Assembly: GCF_963675065.1 (NCBI RefSeq)
Contig: NZ_OY775906.1
Location: forward strand, 2,086,001 to 2,150,000
DNA: 64,000 bases
From: an uncultured Draconibacterium sp.
Lineage (GTDB): Bacteria > Bacteroidota > Bacteroidia > Bacteroidales > Prolixibacteraceae
Reading direction: 5' to 3'
Shown: piece after piece, positions 8,506 to 16,742 of the stretch
Position numbering within the stretch: position 1 is the stretch's first letter
Layout: each line of letters begins with the position of its first letter
The notes under the pieces: model-generated
The model's input: only the letters and a program-made list of their open reading frames with translations
Told to the model about the DNA's origin: nothing
The model's database searches: none
Made by a program: the position numbers and the translations under genes

Positions 8506-10419
8506 ATGAATAATAAAATTCTTACTTTCAAAAAAACTTATTCATTGGCTGAAGTAAAAAAAGGGGAAACTGTGAAGTTGAAGGAGTTTATAATAATTGG
8601 CATTATGCTGTTGGCGCTGGTGGCCGGCACAACAACTAACGCACAAATACCTCCGCTCGATACTTCTGTGATTATCCAAAGCCCCAACCTTCAGCAGGAA
8701 CATTTTTACGATAGTTTGGAAAACCGGGCCAACCGTCGCAAACTTACCGGCTGGCTTTACGACGCTATAATTACACCTCCCCGTCCTTACGTTGATAAAA
8801 AGGCGCTTGCCCTTGACTATTTTAAAGACTATGAAGGCAAAATTATTGCCGAAATAGAAATTAATGCTCTTGATGTTTTTGGGCCAACCTGCACCGACAC
8901 CACAAAAGAAGCTACCCACTGGGCCGAGCGTGCTGCCAATACAATTCATACAAAATCGAACCTGAAAACCATTCGCAAATTATTGCTTTTTAAAATTGGC
9001 GATGAGCTTAAACCGGAGTTGATGTACGAAAACGAAAGGATTATCAGGGACTTGCCTTATATTAAAGATGTACGAATATATGTTGAGCAGGATCCTGTAT
9101 ATCCGGGGCTGGTAAATGTTTTGGTTTTAACAAAAGACCGGTTTTCTTTTGGGGTTTCAGGAGGTGTAAATGGTACCAGCTCGGGTGATCTGGAGATATA
9201 CAACCGTAACATTTTTGGTATTGGGCACGAGGTTTCGGTAAAGTTTGTCGGCCATGTTGAGAAGGAACCTTACCTGGGTGTTGAGACCTTTTACAATATA
9301 AAAAACATTGGTGGACGATTTCTCGACATTCGCCTGGGTTATTTAAATACCTACAGGCGCGAAGGCTTTGTAACTGAAGTAACCAAACCTTTTTTAACAC
9401 AAAATATTAAGTGGGGATATGGCGGTTATTCGGCACGCATGTATCGCACCGATAGAATTGCAAATAACGATCCGGTAAAAGTGGAGGAGCCTATGAATCT
9501 TTCGGTGAATTACCTCTGGGGTGGCCGAAGTTTTAATATCAGTCCACAACGCGAAAATATTACCGAACTTGTTTTATCGACCGGTATAAACAACTGGAAC
9601 TATTTTGACGATCCGGTAGTGGCCCCCGAAAACAGTCACTTCTTTGCCAACCACACACTTTACATGGCAAGTCTTACCATTTCGCAACGTCGGTATATTC
9701 AGGACCAGTTAATTTATGGTTACGGAATTACCGAGGATATTCCCGAAGGCTTTAAAAACGAATTTATTTATGGCTACGATGTCAATGAATTTGGCGACCG
9801 TCATTACCTTCATTTTTTAACATCGAACGGCAATTTACTGCTTAGCAGGCGTGGATACCTGTTTACAACTGCTGGAATTAGCGGGTATTTAAAAGATGGA
9901 CATTTTGAAGAAGGAATGATTCAGGGTGAAGTAAACTTCATTTCAAAACTGCATACTGCAGGGAAAAAGCGCGTTCGCACATTTGCCGATCTGAATTACA
10001 CACTTGGCGTGCGACGTTTTGATATTGAACATTTAACACTGGGAGACCGTGATCATATTCGTAGTTTCGGCAGCGACATTGCCATTGGCAAACAGCGTTT
10101 AAACCTAAAGCTGGAACATGTTGTATTTCTGCCGGCGCAGTTTTACAAATTTAACATGGCTATTTTTGGTTTTGCCGACTTTGGTGTTATTGGTTCCAAC
10201 CGCCAACTTATTTTTAAACAGGATTATTATAGCGGTGTTGGTATTGGCATTCGTTTACACAACGAAAACCTTGTGTTTGAAACCTTCAGGCTGCGTTTGG
10301 CCTTCTATCCTTTCCATCCGGATGATATGAGCTTTATAGGGTTCTCGCTCGACGAGCAATCGAAAAAACGTTTTATTTCGTTTGAACCTACAGGGCCTAT
10401 ACCAATGCGCTTTGAGTGA
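8506..10419 (+). CDS. BamA/TamA-like outer-membrane beta-barrel protein
   Basis: 637 residues from the ATG at 8506. An in-frame GTG at 8572 (codon 23) has a better ribosome site (GGGGA six bases before it) and would give a signal peptide directly (VKLKEFIIIGIMLLALVAG, cleaved near TNAQ), so the true start may be 8572. Residues about 95-210 contain a POTRA-like segment (KIIAEIEINALDVFG; LPYIKDVRIYV) and the rest is beta-strand-rich, as in the Omp85/D15 surface-antigen superfamily. These proteins insert or secrete proteins or lipids at the outer membrane. It is probably not the housekeeping BamA, since it has only about one POTRA and stands alone. It converges with the MBOAT gene, with a 10-base gap. 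Confidence 0.75.
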   Translation: MNNKILTFKKTYSLAEVKKGETVKLKEFIIIGIMLLALVAGTTTNAQIPPLDTSVIIQSPNLQQEHFYDSLENRANRRKLTGWLYDAIITPPRPYVDKKALALDYFKDYEGKIIAEIEINALDVFGPTCTDTTKEATHWAERAANTIHTKSNLKTIRKLLLFKIGDELKPELMYENERIIRDLPYIKDVRIYVEQDPVYPGLVNVLVLTKDRFSFGVSGGVNGTSSGDLEIYNRNIFGIGHEVSVKFVGHVEKEPYLGVETFYNIKNIGGRFLDIRLGYLNTYRREGFVTEVTKPFLTQNIKWGYGGYSARMYRTDRIANNDPVKVEEPMNLSVNYLWGGRSFNISPQRENITELVLSTGINNWNYFDDPVVAPENSHFFANHTLYMASLTISQRRYIQDQLIYGYGITEDIPEGFKNEFIYGYDVNEFGDRHYLHFLTSNGNLLLSRRGYLFTTAGISGYLKDGHFEEGMIQGEVNFISKLHTAGKKRVRTFADLNYTLGVRRFDIEHLTLGDRDHIRSFGSDIAIGKQRLNLKLEHVVFLPAQFYKFNMAIFGFADFGVIGSNRQLIFKQDYYSGVGIGIRLHNENLVFETFRLRLAFYPFHPDDMSFIGFSLDEQSKKRFISFEPTGPIPMRFE

Positions 10420-10429
10420 AATTAAACCT

Positions 10430-12118
10430 CTAGAACTGGAAATAAATAAACGGTTGCATATCAGCCGAGACGGATTGATAAACGATAATTACCACAATAG
10501 CCGATATAGCAGCCTTTACCCACATGGGCGATTCGATAAACCAGTTTTTTGCCCGGTCTTTCAAATCATAACTCAGCCAGTGCGTTACAAAACCAAACAA
10601 CATCATTAGGAATACCCATTTGTAGGCTACTACTACTTCAGGGATCATCGAAAGCTTAAAGTCGGTAGCAATTTGGTGGAGCATTCCGCGAACAACATCC
10701 ATCGATTCGGAGCGGAAAAATACACGTGTAAAGGTGATGAAAGTAAATGTTATGGCAATCTTCCAGATATTTACCATCCAGTTACTGCGTTTTTCCCACG
10801 GGCTTATTCTTCGCCAGAATTTATAAATCACCAATCCTACACCGTTTAGTCCTCCCCAAATAATAAACTGCCACGATGCGCCGTGCCACAGTCCTCCGAG
10901 CAACATGGTAAGCATCAGGTTAATATTGGTATTAATATGCTTTTTTACATTAGGAAAGAAATGCGCCAGTAAAGCAAATAGCAGTACCAGGATAGCAAAT
11001 ATCGGTACCAAAATCAGCTTTCCGGCCAAAAGGACAACGATTGCCAGAATAATACCCAGGCTGATATAACTAAACACCGAACCTTCGCGGTTTCCACCAA
11101 TGGGGATATACAAATAATCTTTCAGCCACGACGAAAGCGACATGTGCCAGCGTTTCCAGAATTCGGCAACACTTTTTGCCTTATAGGGCGAATTAAAGTT
11201 TTGCGGCAAGCGGTAGCCCATTAACAGCGCCACTCCGATTGCAATGTCGGTATATCCTGAAAAATCGACATAAACCTGCAATGAGTAGCCAAATAAAGCC
11301 ATCAGGTTTTCAAATCCCGAATGGGTAACAGGGTCGGAAAAAACACGATCGACAAAGTTTACGGCAATGTAATCGCCAATAAATATTTTCTTAATCAATC
11401 CCTTCAGAATAATAAAAATAGCCCAGCCAAATTCTTGTTTTGAAAGGCGGTAATCTTCGTATATTTGCTTTACAAAACCCGATGCACGAACAATCGGTCC
11501 GGCAACCAGCTGCGGGAAAAACGATACATAAAAACCAAAATCGATTAAGTTATTTACGGGTTTGGTTTCGCCGCGGTACACATCAACCGAATAACTAATG
11601 GTTTGAAAGGTAAAGAACGAGATACCCACCGGCAGCAAAATCTGGTTCACTTCGAAATGAGTCCCGGTTGCTTCGTTGGCCCACAGTGCCAGATGATTAA
11701 CCACCTGCAAATCGGTGCCCAGCATTAAGTTTATACTGTCGACAAAAAAGTAAGCATATTTAAAATAGGCCAGCAAAGTGAGGTTAACGACTACACTCGC
11801 CGCAATCAGCAGTTTACGAATCAAATCATTCTTCGATTTGTATATTCCTTTGCCAATAAAAAAGTCGGTGAGCGTACTGAATAGCAAAATAAAGAAAAAG
11901 AATCCGCTGGATTTGTAGTAGAAAAACAAACTTACCAGAAACAAATATCCGGCACGAACACTGCGGTTTTTATTTTTGTAAACCAATGAATAACCGGCCA
12001 ACACAAAAGCAAAAAACGCCCAAAAGAAAAAGCGTGTAAATATTAGCGGCGCCGTTTTATCGTACAGAAAAATATTCCGTAGCAGTTCTTTTATTTCTAT
12101 TTGTTGTAGTAAATCCAA
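10430..12118 (-). CDS. MBOAT family O-acyltransferase (AlgI/PatA-like)
   Basis: 562 residues and about ten or more membrane spans. The MBOAT signature is complete: PVGISFFTFQTISYSVDVYRG, FWKRWHMSLSSWLKDYLYIP, and GGLWHGASW with the catalytic histidine at about 412. Members such as AlgI, DltB and PatA move acetyl or acyl groups across the inner membrane to acceptors outside. The only in-frame start is TTG at 12118, because a TAG lies just upstream in frame; no ATG is near. It lies 18 bases after the second SGNH gene. In PatA/PatB and AlgI/AlgJ/AlgX systems an MBOAT protein feeds an SGNH esterase-fold acetyltransferase, so this operon probably O-acetylates a polymer; which polymer is not evident. 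Confidence 0.93.
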   Translation of the reverse strand: MDLLQQIEIKELLRNIFLYDKTAPLIFTRFFFWAFFAFVLAGYSLVYKNKNRSVRAGYLFLVSLFFYYKSSGFFFFILLFSTLTDFFIGKGIYKSKNDLIRKLLIAASVVVNLTLLAYFKYAYFFVDSINLMLGTDLQVVNHLALWANEATGTHFEVNQILLPVGISFFTFQTISYSVDVYRGETKPVNNLIDFGFYVSFFPQLVAGPIVRASGFVKQIYEDYRLSKQEFGWAIFIILKGLIKKIFIGDYIAVNFVDRVFSDPVTHSGFENLMALFGYSLQVYVDFSGYTDIAIGVALLMGYRLPQNFNSPYKAKSVAEFWKRWHMSLSSWLKDYLYIPIGGNREGSVFSYISLGIILAIVVLLAGKLILVPIFAILVLLFALLAHFFPNVKKHINTNINLMLTMLLGGLWHGASWQFIIWGGLNGVGLVIYKFWRRISPWEKRSNWMVNIWKIAITFTFITFTRVFFRSESMDVVRGMLHQIATDFKLSMIPEVVVAYKWVFLMMLFGFVTHWLSYDLKDRAKNWFIESPMWVKAAISAIVVIIVYQSVSADMQPFIYFQF

Positions 12119-12133
12119 GCAGTTCTAGTTATC

Positions 12134-12169
12134 CTGTCATTTCGAAGGAGTAAGCGACTGAGAAATCTG
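12134..12169 (+). repeat. Dispersed repeat copy A (forms the 3' end of an SGNH gene)
   Basis: The 36 bases begin CTGTCATTTCGAA and end GAGAAATCTG. The same element, more or less diverged, occurs at 13574-13602, 35138-35164 and 35301-35330, all in the opposite orientation. The stop codon of the second SGNH hydrolase lies inside this copy, and its last residues (GQISQSLTPSK) are translated from it. Confidence 0.8.
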
Positions 12170-13654
12170 CCCCTCAAAGCTTCCTTCCTCTCCTCCATCC
12201 TCGAAATAACTGTTTAATGTAATTTCTTTTTTATCAATCAAAAAGTTTTCAAAATCCTTCATCAGCGCACCAAAAAACAAATCGGCTATCATTAAATAAC
12301 CTTCGCGGGTAAAATGAATTTTATCGCTTTGCGCCAAACCGTTTTTCTGCCACAGTACAATGGAATTTAAACCTCCCATTACCGAAAACATGTCCCAAAC
12401 ACCGGCATTGTATTTTTTGGCCATTTTGAACATGCTGTCCTGTACCTTTTCGCCATTTTTGTTCACATACCGGCGATACAGATAACTGTCGTTGTTGGTG
12501 GTAAACACAATTAGCGCATTGGGCGCAGCGGCTTTTATCTTGTCGATGAGTTGTCCGTAATGGTCCTCGAAACGAGCCTGCGAAAAACGGCGCCCGTAGG
12601 CATCGTTAATTCCCAGTCCGAGAATCACGAGGTCAGGACTAAGATCGGCCAGTTGTTCCGTAAAAAGCTGGCACCGCAAAAATGCCGGAACATGCGCCCC
12701 GTTTACCCCGATACTGTGATACATTATGCCATTTGGATTCGATTCGGTGGTCATTCCCAGCAAAGTAAAATTACCCTTCGAATTGTAATCTTTCTCCAGT
12801 GTAATTTTCAGACTATCCACCCACTCATTCAGTTCAAAATCGGTATAACCGTCGGCTTCCACCTTATTTTTCACTAAATCCTGATCAATGTTTATGCTGT
12901 AATTCTTTGCTTTATTCTCGTAGTAAACTCTCAGCTTGTTAAAACCGTAATCCAGTTCATTTTCTTTTTCCAACAAAATAGTGAGTTCGGCTTTTGGCGA
13001 CGATGTAGTTGCAGAAATGCCTCCGACTCCAAGTGTTCCGCTTTTCCGGCCCTCTACATTTCGGAATGTTTTCCAATAACCGTTGTAACGAATATAATAC
13101 CCAAAAGGTGAGTTGGTGCGTGCCATGCGGTACGGAAACATAAATCCCCAACCGGCATTCATTTCGCCGTTAAGTTGCTGAAAACGGTTGCGCATTTGCC
13201 CCGAAAACGAACCGGCCTGAATGTGTGAACCGCCAATTTGTATGATGTTTACACGTCCCTCGCCGGTAGTTACCAGTTGTTCCAGTTTTGAATAAAATCG
13301 TTCAGCATTTATCCGACTTCCGGGGTAATGCATTTCATTGCGGTCGTAACGTACAAAGTTGTACTGGTTAACGTGGTAGAAGTAGCTGTTTTGCTGGGCA
13401 GAAACGGATGTACCGATGAGCAGGATTAGGGCAAGGCCAAAAAGAGAGAAGCTGCGAGCTACGAGCTGCGAGCTACGAGCTTTTGGAGATTGATGGAGAT
13501 TGAACCGAGATTGATGAACAAGATTGATAAACCACTTGTAACTTGCAACTTGTAACTTGAAGCTAATATTTAACAGATCTCTCACTACGTTCGAGATGAC
13601 AGTGATATTGAAACTCGTAGCTCGTAGCTCGGTACTTTTTACTTTCTTCTCCAT
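12137..13654 (-). CDS. SGNH/GDSL-fold hydrolase or acetyltransferase, repeat-extended
   Basis: 505 residues when started at the ATG at 13654, which overlaps the stop codon of the preceding gene (TAATG). A longer frame from a TTG at 13843 would overlap that gene by 190 bases and is unlikely. Block I reads IIQIGGSHIQAG (GGS in place of GDS), block III-like LVILGLGINDAYG, and block V DKIHFTREGY supplies the Asp-His pair. After seven ordinary residues (MEKKVKS), about 60 residues are encoded by repeat DNA, and only then comes the hydrophobic signal segment SFSLFGLALILLIG, cut near SVSAQQ. The C-terminal dozen residues are also repeat-derived. Export may be impaired, or a start within the repeat may be used. 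In the operon it probably works with its SGNH neighbour and the MBOAT protein. Confidence 0.85.
   Translation of the reverse strand: MEKKVKSTELRATSFNITVISNVVRDLLNISFKLQVASYKWFINLVHQSRFNLHQSPKARSSQLVARSFSLFGLALILLIGTSVSAQQNSYFYHVNQYNFVRYDRNEMHYPGSRINAERFYSKLEQLVTTGEGRVNIIQIGGSHIQAGSFSGQMRNRFQQLNGEMNAGWGFMFPYRMARTNSPFGYYIRYNGYWKTFRNVEGRKSGTLGVGGISATTSSPKAELTILLEKENELDYGFNKLRVYYENKAKNYSINIDQDLVKNKVEADGYTDFELNEWVDSLKITLEKDYNSKGNFTLLGMTTESNPNGIMYHSIGVNGAHVPAFLRCQLFTEQLADLSPDLVILGLGINDAYGRRFSQARFEDHYGQLIDKIKAAAPNALIVFTTNNDSYLYRRYVNKNGEKVQDSMFKMAKKYNAGVWDMFSVMGGLNSIVLWQKNGLAQSDKIHFTREGYLMIADLFFGALMKDFENFLIDKKEITLNSYFEDGGEEGSFEGQISQSLTPSK
13451..13631. repeat. Repeat cassette with terminal inverted repeats inside an SGNH gene
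   Basis: The cassette is bounded by inverted copies of CGAGCTACGAG (13455-13465 and 13469-13479 on the left; CTCGTAGCTCG at 13614-13624 and 13621-13631 on the right). Inside are a run of GAGATTGATG-like words (13486-13530), AACTTGCAACTTGTAACTTG-like words (13537-13560) and dispersed repeat copy B (13574-13602). Its 180 bases are a whole number of codons and keep the gene open. It codes for no transposase, so it looks like a non-autonomous, MITE-like piece. Confidence 0.75.
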
Positions 13655-15123
13655 TACATTTCCTCCTCCAAATAATTGTTGTACTCCAGAATCAATGCAT
13701 TGTAGAACATATTGGCCACCAGGCGTGCTCCCCGTGCCGAGAAATGCACATAATCGGGGCGCGCCAGCTCGGGTTGCGCATTCACCCACGATGGCATACT
13801 GTTGTGTCCGCCCATCGCTTCGTACATATCCCAGTAAGCACAATTATTTTCGAGTGCCACTTGTTTCAGTTTTTCTACTACCTGTGGCAAATGTTTATAA
13901 GTAACGTACTTATCCTTCACCTTTGTCGACATATCGCTTGGCCCGATTACCAGAATGGCAGCATCGGGACACAAGGACTGAATACGTTTTATCTGACTGC
14001 CAAACCAACGACCATAACGATCGATAGCCTTTTTATCTTTTATATATGGAATTACGTTACCGCCAAACTGCAGAATAAAGAATTCTGGATTCAGATCGTT
14101 GTACATTTTCAGACTGAGCTGATAGTCGGCCTTGGTGAAAATAGTACCGGAGCTGCCCCGCAAGGCAATGTTATCCATGATCACTCCTTTTTTCGAAGCC
14201 AGTTCAATTCCGTACACATCCGGGCCATCGTATCCCGAGAATTTTAGTGTAACACTGCTTGTTGAATCGGGTAATTCGCATTCGAGCACGGCGTAAGTTG
14301 TATCGGCCAAAAGCGTATCACTTAAAACCGTATCGCCACGCGCAATTAGCTGAACGGCAACCGGGCGTTTTGTATGCCCGTAAAACAGCCGCATATTTTC
14401 GTATTCTCGGGTACGTTTGTAGGAGATATCTGATTTCGAGACATTCATTTCCGCCTCATAGATAATCGAATCTTTAAACGGAATTGTGTCGCTGGCCAAC
14501 GGCGCATAACGCGAAAATGCGCCCATTACTCCGTACCGACTGTATTCTACGGTTGAGTCCACTTTGCCGTAAATCGGGTAACGTTTCCAATTGTCGGAAT
14601 TCTTTTGATAGGCACTAAAAACATAATCGTATGGTTGCAAAGCCGGACGCAAACCAACGCCTGTTCCTCCAAATTTCACCTGTAATTTGTTTCGAAGGAA
14701 AGAGGTGATGCGGTCGCCTTCAATCTGGCTGTCGCCGTAATGCATGATACGAACCAGTGAATCACTTTTTAAATGACGGAAAAAGCGATACATGTTCTCC
14801 CGGCCCAGATCGGTCATTTCGATACGGCGAACCGATTGCACCAGCGTATCGTAATCTGCCCGGTGAATGACTTCAACCACCGTATCGCCGGCAATGGTAT
14901 CAAGTTCGATATCTACCAGCGAATCAATTTCGAACTGCTGCGCCAATATTTCCGAAACGTCTGTGTATTCCACATCATCAACACCCATTATTTCAGGGAA
15001 AGTTGGCATATGAAAGGTCATTTCACCTAGCTCTAAACCATCGTCGGGCATTAGCCACATTGCACCTGCCAGCAAAGCAATTACGCCCAAAGTAAATGTT
15101 AATGTCTGTAGTGGCTTCATCAT
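13654..15123 (-). CDS. SGNH/GDSL-fold hydrolase or acetyltransferase
   Basis: 489 residues. A single N-terminal membrane anchor (LTFTLGVIALLAGAMWLM) places the rest in the periplasm. An acidic linker follows, then the SGNH domain: block I IMHYGDSQIEGDRI (Ser nucleophile), block II/III near LQFGGNVIPY, a second motif ILVIGPSDMS, and block V DYVHFSARGARLVAN with the catalytic Asp and His. It overlaps the LysM gene by four bases (ATGA) and its stop overlaps the next SGNH start. SGNH proteins beside an MBOAT gene usually transfer or remove acetyl groups on peptidoglycan, alginate or other polysaccharides; that is the inferred role. Confidence 0.88.
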   Translation of the reverse strand: MMKPLQTLTFTLGVIALLAGAMWLMPDDGLELGEMTFHMPTFPEIMGVDDVEYTDVSEILAQQFEIDSLVDIELDTIAGDTVVEVIHRADYDTLVQSVRRIEMTDLGRENMYRFFRHLKSDSLVRIMHYGDSQIEGDRITSFLRNKLQVKFGGTGVGLRPALQPYDYVFSAYQKNSDNWKRYPIYGKVDSTVEYSRYGVMGAFSRYAPLASDTIPFKDSIIYEAEMNVSKSDISYKRTREYENMRLFYGHTKRPVAVQLIARGDTVLSDTLLADTTYAVLECELPDSTSSVTLKFSGYDGPDVYGIELASKKGVIMDNIALRGSSGTIFTKADYQLSLKMYNDLNPEFFILQFGGNVIPYIKDKKAIDRYGRWFGSQIKRIQSLCPDAAILVIGPSDMSTKVKDKYVTYKHLPQVVEKLKQVALENNCAYWDMYEAMGGHNSMPSWVNAQPELARPDYVHFSARGARLVANMFYNALILEYNNYLEEEM

Positions 15124-16664
15124 TGAACGTATATGATTAGTTTCTGACCTATTTGAATTTTACGGGCGTCGCTGATGCTGTTCCATTCCAGAATTTTCTC
15201 GGGCGTTACCCCATCGTATTTTTGTGCAATTACATACGGCGACTCGCCACTTTTTACGATGTGTTCCACTTTTCTTGACGACTCAGGAATAACAATCCCC
15301 GGCAAAGTTGCCGATGCAAAATCCGGAATTACAGTTTTCGGCTCCTCTTTTTTAGTTGTTTGTTGCTGAAGGCCACGATAATAACCGGCGTTTTCGTCGT
15401 CGACAAAAATATCAAGTGTTTTTCCCGCCTGGATTTTGCGCTCGTCGTAAATGTTGTTCCAGTATTTTAAATCGGCCACACGCACATCGTAATCTTCGGC
15501 GATAAAACCAAGTACATCGCCCGATTTTATGGTGTATTTAATTTTCGTTTTCCCTTCAATTTCCAAATCCTTTACCTTTTCGCCCACATACTGACGATTG
15601 GGTGCCGGTGGATATTCGATTTTTTGCGCCACCACCTCAAACAAGGTTAAGTCTACACCATTATATATGGAATCCTGCAGAAACAAAAAGTCTTGCTTCA
15701 TTTTCTCAGGTAATGTTACCGATGCCTGTTCAGGAACAATGGAATAGGGAAACTGCGGATTTAAAAAGTGTAGTTCATCGGCTGAAATCGGCAGCACTGC
15801 ACTGATCTGCGCAAAATGCGTTTGCATACGTACTTTTGCTTCTGCCGTATTTTGCGGTTCCTGTTCCGGTATAAATTTATTCTGACTTAAGAAAGCGGCT
15901 GTTGCCTGGTAAGCTGCCATAAAATCAGTCATCTCTTTTGGTGCTATTTCTAGGAGATTGTTTACTGAACAATCATTACCACCCGCACGACGACAAAGGT
16001 TTTTAATCTCAGTTTTTCCGAAAACAAATGCAAGCATGGCTTTTTTCGGATGATCAAACAACGCTTCATTTTTTTTCAATTCCTGAACGGCGGCATGAGT
16101 AGCTTTTGAAACATGCAGTCGTTCATCAATAAGTTTGTTGATTTGCAAACCATTCAGCACCCCCTGAAAATGGGTCAATTGCCATACCCCTGCTCGTTTA
16201 AACGAACTGTTAGCTTCGCTGTATAATGCAGAAAGAGTTGCCGGCAAATACTGCAAATCTTCACCAAGACCTGCTTTATCCAGCTCAGCTTTTATTTCAG
16301 GCTTATAGTAATAGAAACTCTTGATAAAAATTGCCTTATCGGGAGCAGGCAGATGATCTAAAACGGAAAAATAAGTTTCGAATGCATCCGGATTATGTGC
16401 ATATTCTTTCACGTCTTTCAGTTCGCGTTTCATCGTTTGACGGTTTGCCAACTCCAGTTTCCCGGGGTAAAAAGCGGCATTATTCCATGGATATTCAAAA
16501 ACCTGCTGATGAATATTTTGCAGCAACCGAGATTGGAAATCTTCGCCGGTTATACTGTCCTGCCCCCAATTTAACAGGGGAACAAACAACAGTAAAACCA
16601 CAAAAATTCCTGTTAAAGAACCCGGCTTATTTTGTTCGAATCGTTTCAAATACAATTTTTGCAA
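15120..16664 (-). CDS. LysM protein with degenerate lytic-transglycosylase-like domain
   Basis: 514 residues. Start is TTG at 16664; no ATG lies upstream in frame, and TTG codons at 16655 and 16649 are alternatives. A hydrophobic segment (IFVVLLLFVPLLN) is the signal peptide. Residues about 130-215 align with MltD-type lytic transglycosylases (LQYLPATLSALYSEANSSF, KRAGVWQL), but where the family has the catalytic Glu (LPxxES) this protein has LPATLS, so the active-site residue seems to be Leu. Two LysM domains follow (about 373-420 and 465-514), which bind peptidoglycan or chitin-type glycans. As first gene of the SGNH-SGNH-MBOAT operon it may position the acetylation machinery on the cell wall; that is inference. 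Confidence 0.85.
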   Translation of the reverse strand: MQKLYLKRFEQNKPGSLTGIFVVLLLFVPLLNWGQDSITGEDFQSRLLQNIHQQVFEYPWNNAAFYPGKLELANRQTMKRELKDVKEYAHNPDAFETYFSVLDHLPAPDKAIFIKSFYYYKPEIKAELDKAGLGEDLQYLPATLSALYSEANSSFKRAGVWQLTHFQGVLNGLQINKLIDERLHVSKATHAAVQELKKNEALFDHPKKAMLAFVFGKTEIKNLCRRAGGNDCSVNNLLEIAPKEMTDFMAAYQATAAFLSQNKFIPEQEPQNTAEAKVRMQTHFAQISAVLPISADELHFLNPQFPYSIVPEQASVTLPEKMKQDFLFLQDSIYNGVDLTLFEVVAQKIEYPPAPNRQYVGEKVKDLEIEGKTKIKYTIKSGDVLGFIAEDYDVRVADLKYWNNIYDERKIQAGKTLDIFVDDENAGYYRGLQQQTTKKEEPKTVIPDFASATLPGIVIPESSRKVEHIVKSGESPYVIAQKYDGVTPEKILEWNSISDARKIQIGQKLIIYVQ

Positions 16665-16742
16665 AAAATGATACGCAAAAATATGATTTCCGATTAAACA
16701 GCCGGCAAATATTGCAAAGGAATTCGATGTTATCCGATAAAA

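Noticed and set aside
13451..13631. CRISPR array
   Set aside because: Repeats are short words of changing length with no constant repeat-spacer period, and no cas gene is present.
13655..13843. In-frame extension of the second SGNH gene back to a TTG codon
   Set aside because: It would overlap the preceding SGNH gene by 190 bases, while the ATG at 13654 overlaps its stop in the usual coupled way.
13744..14247. 167-codon plus-strand frame opposite an SGNH gene
   Set aside because: Antisense shadow; the minus-strand frame has clear catalytic motifs.
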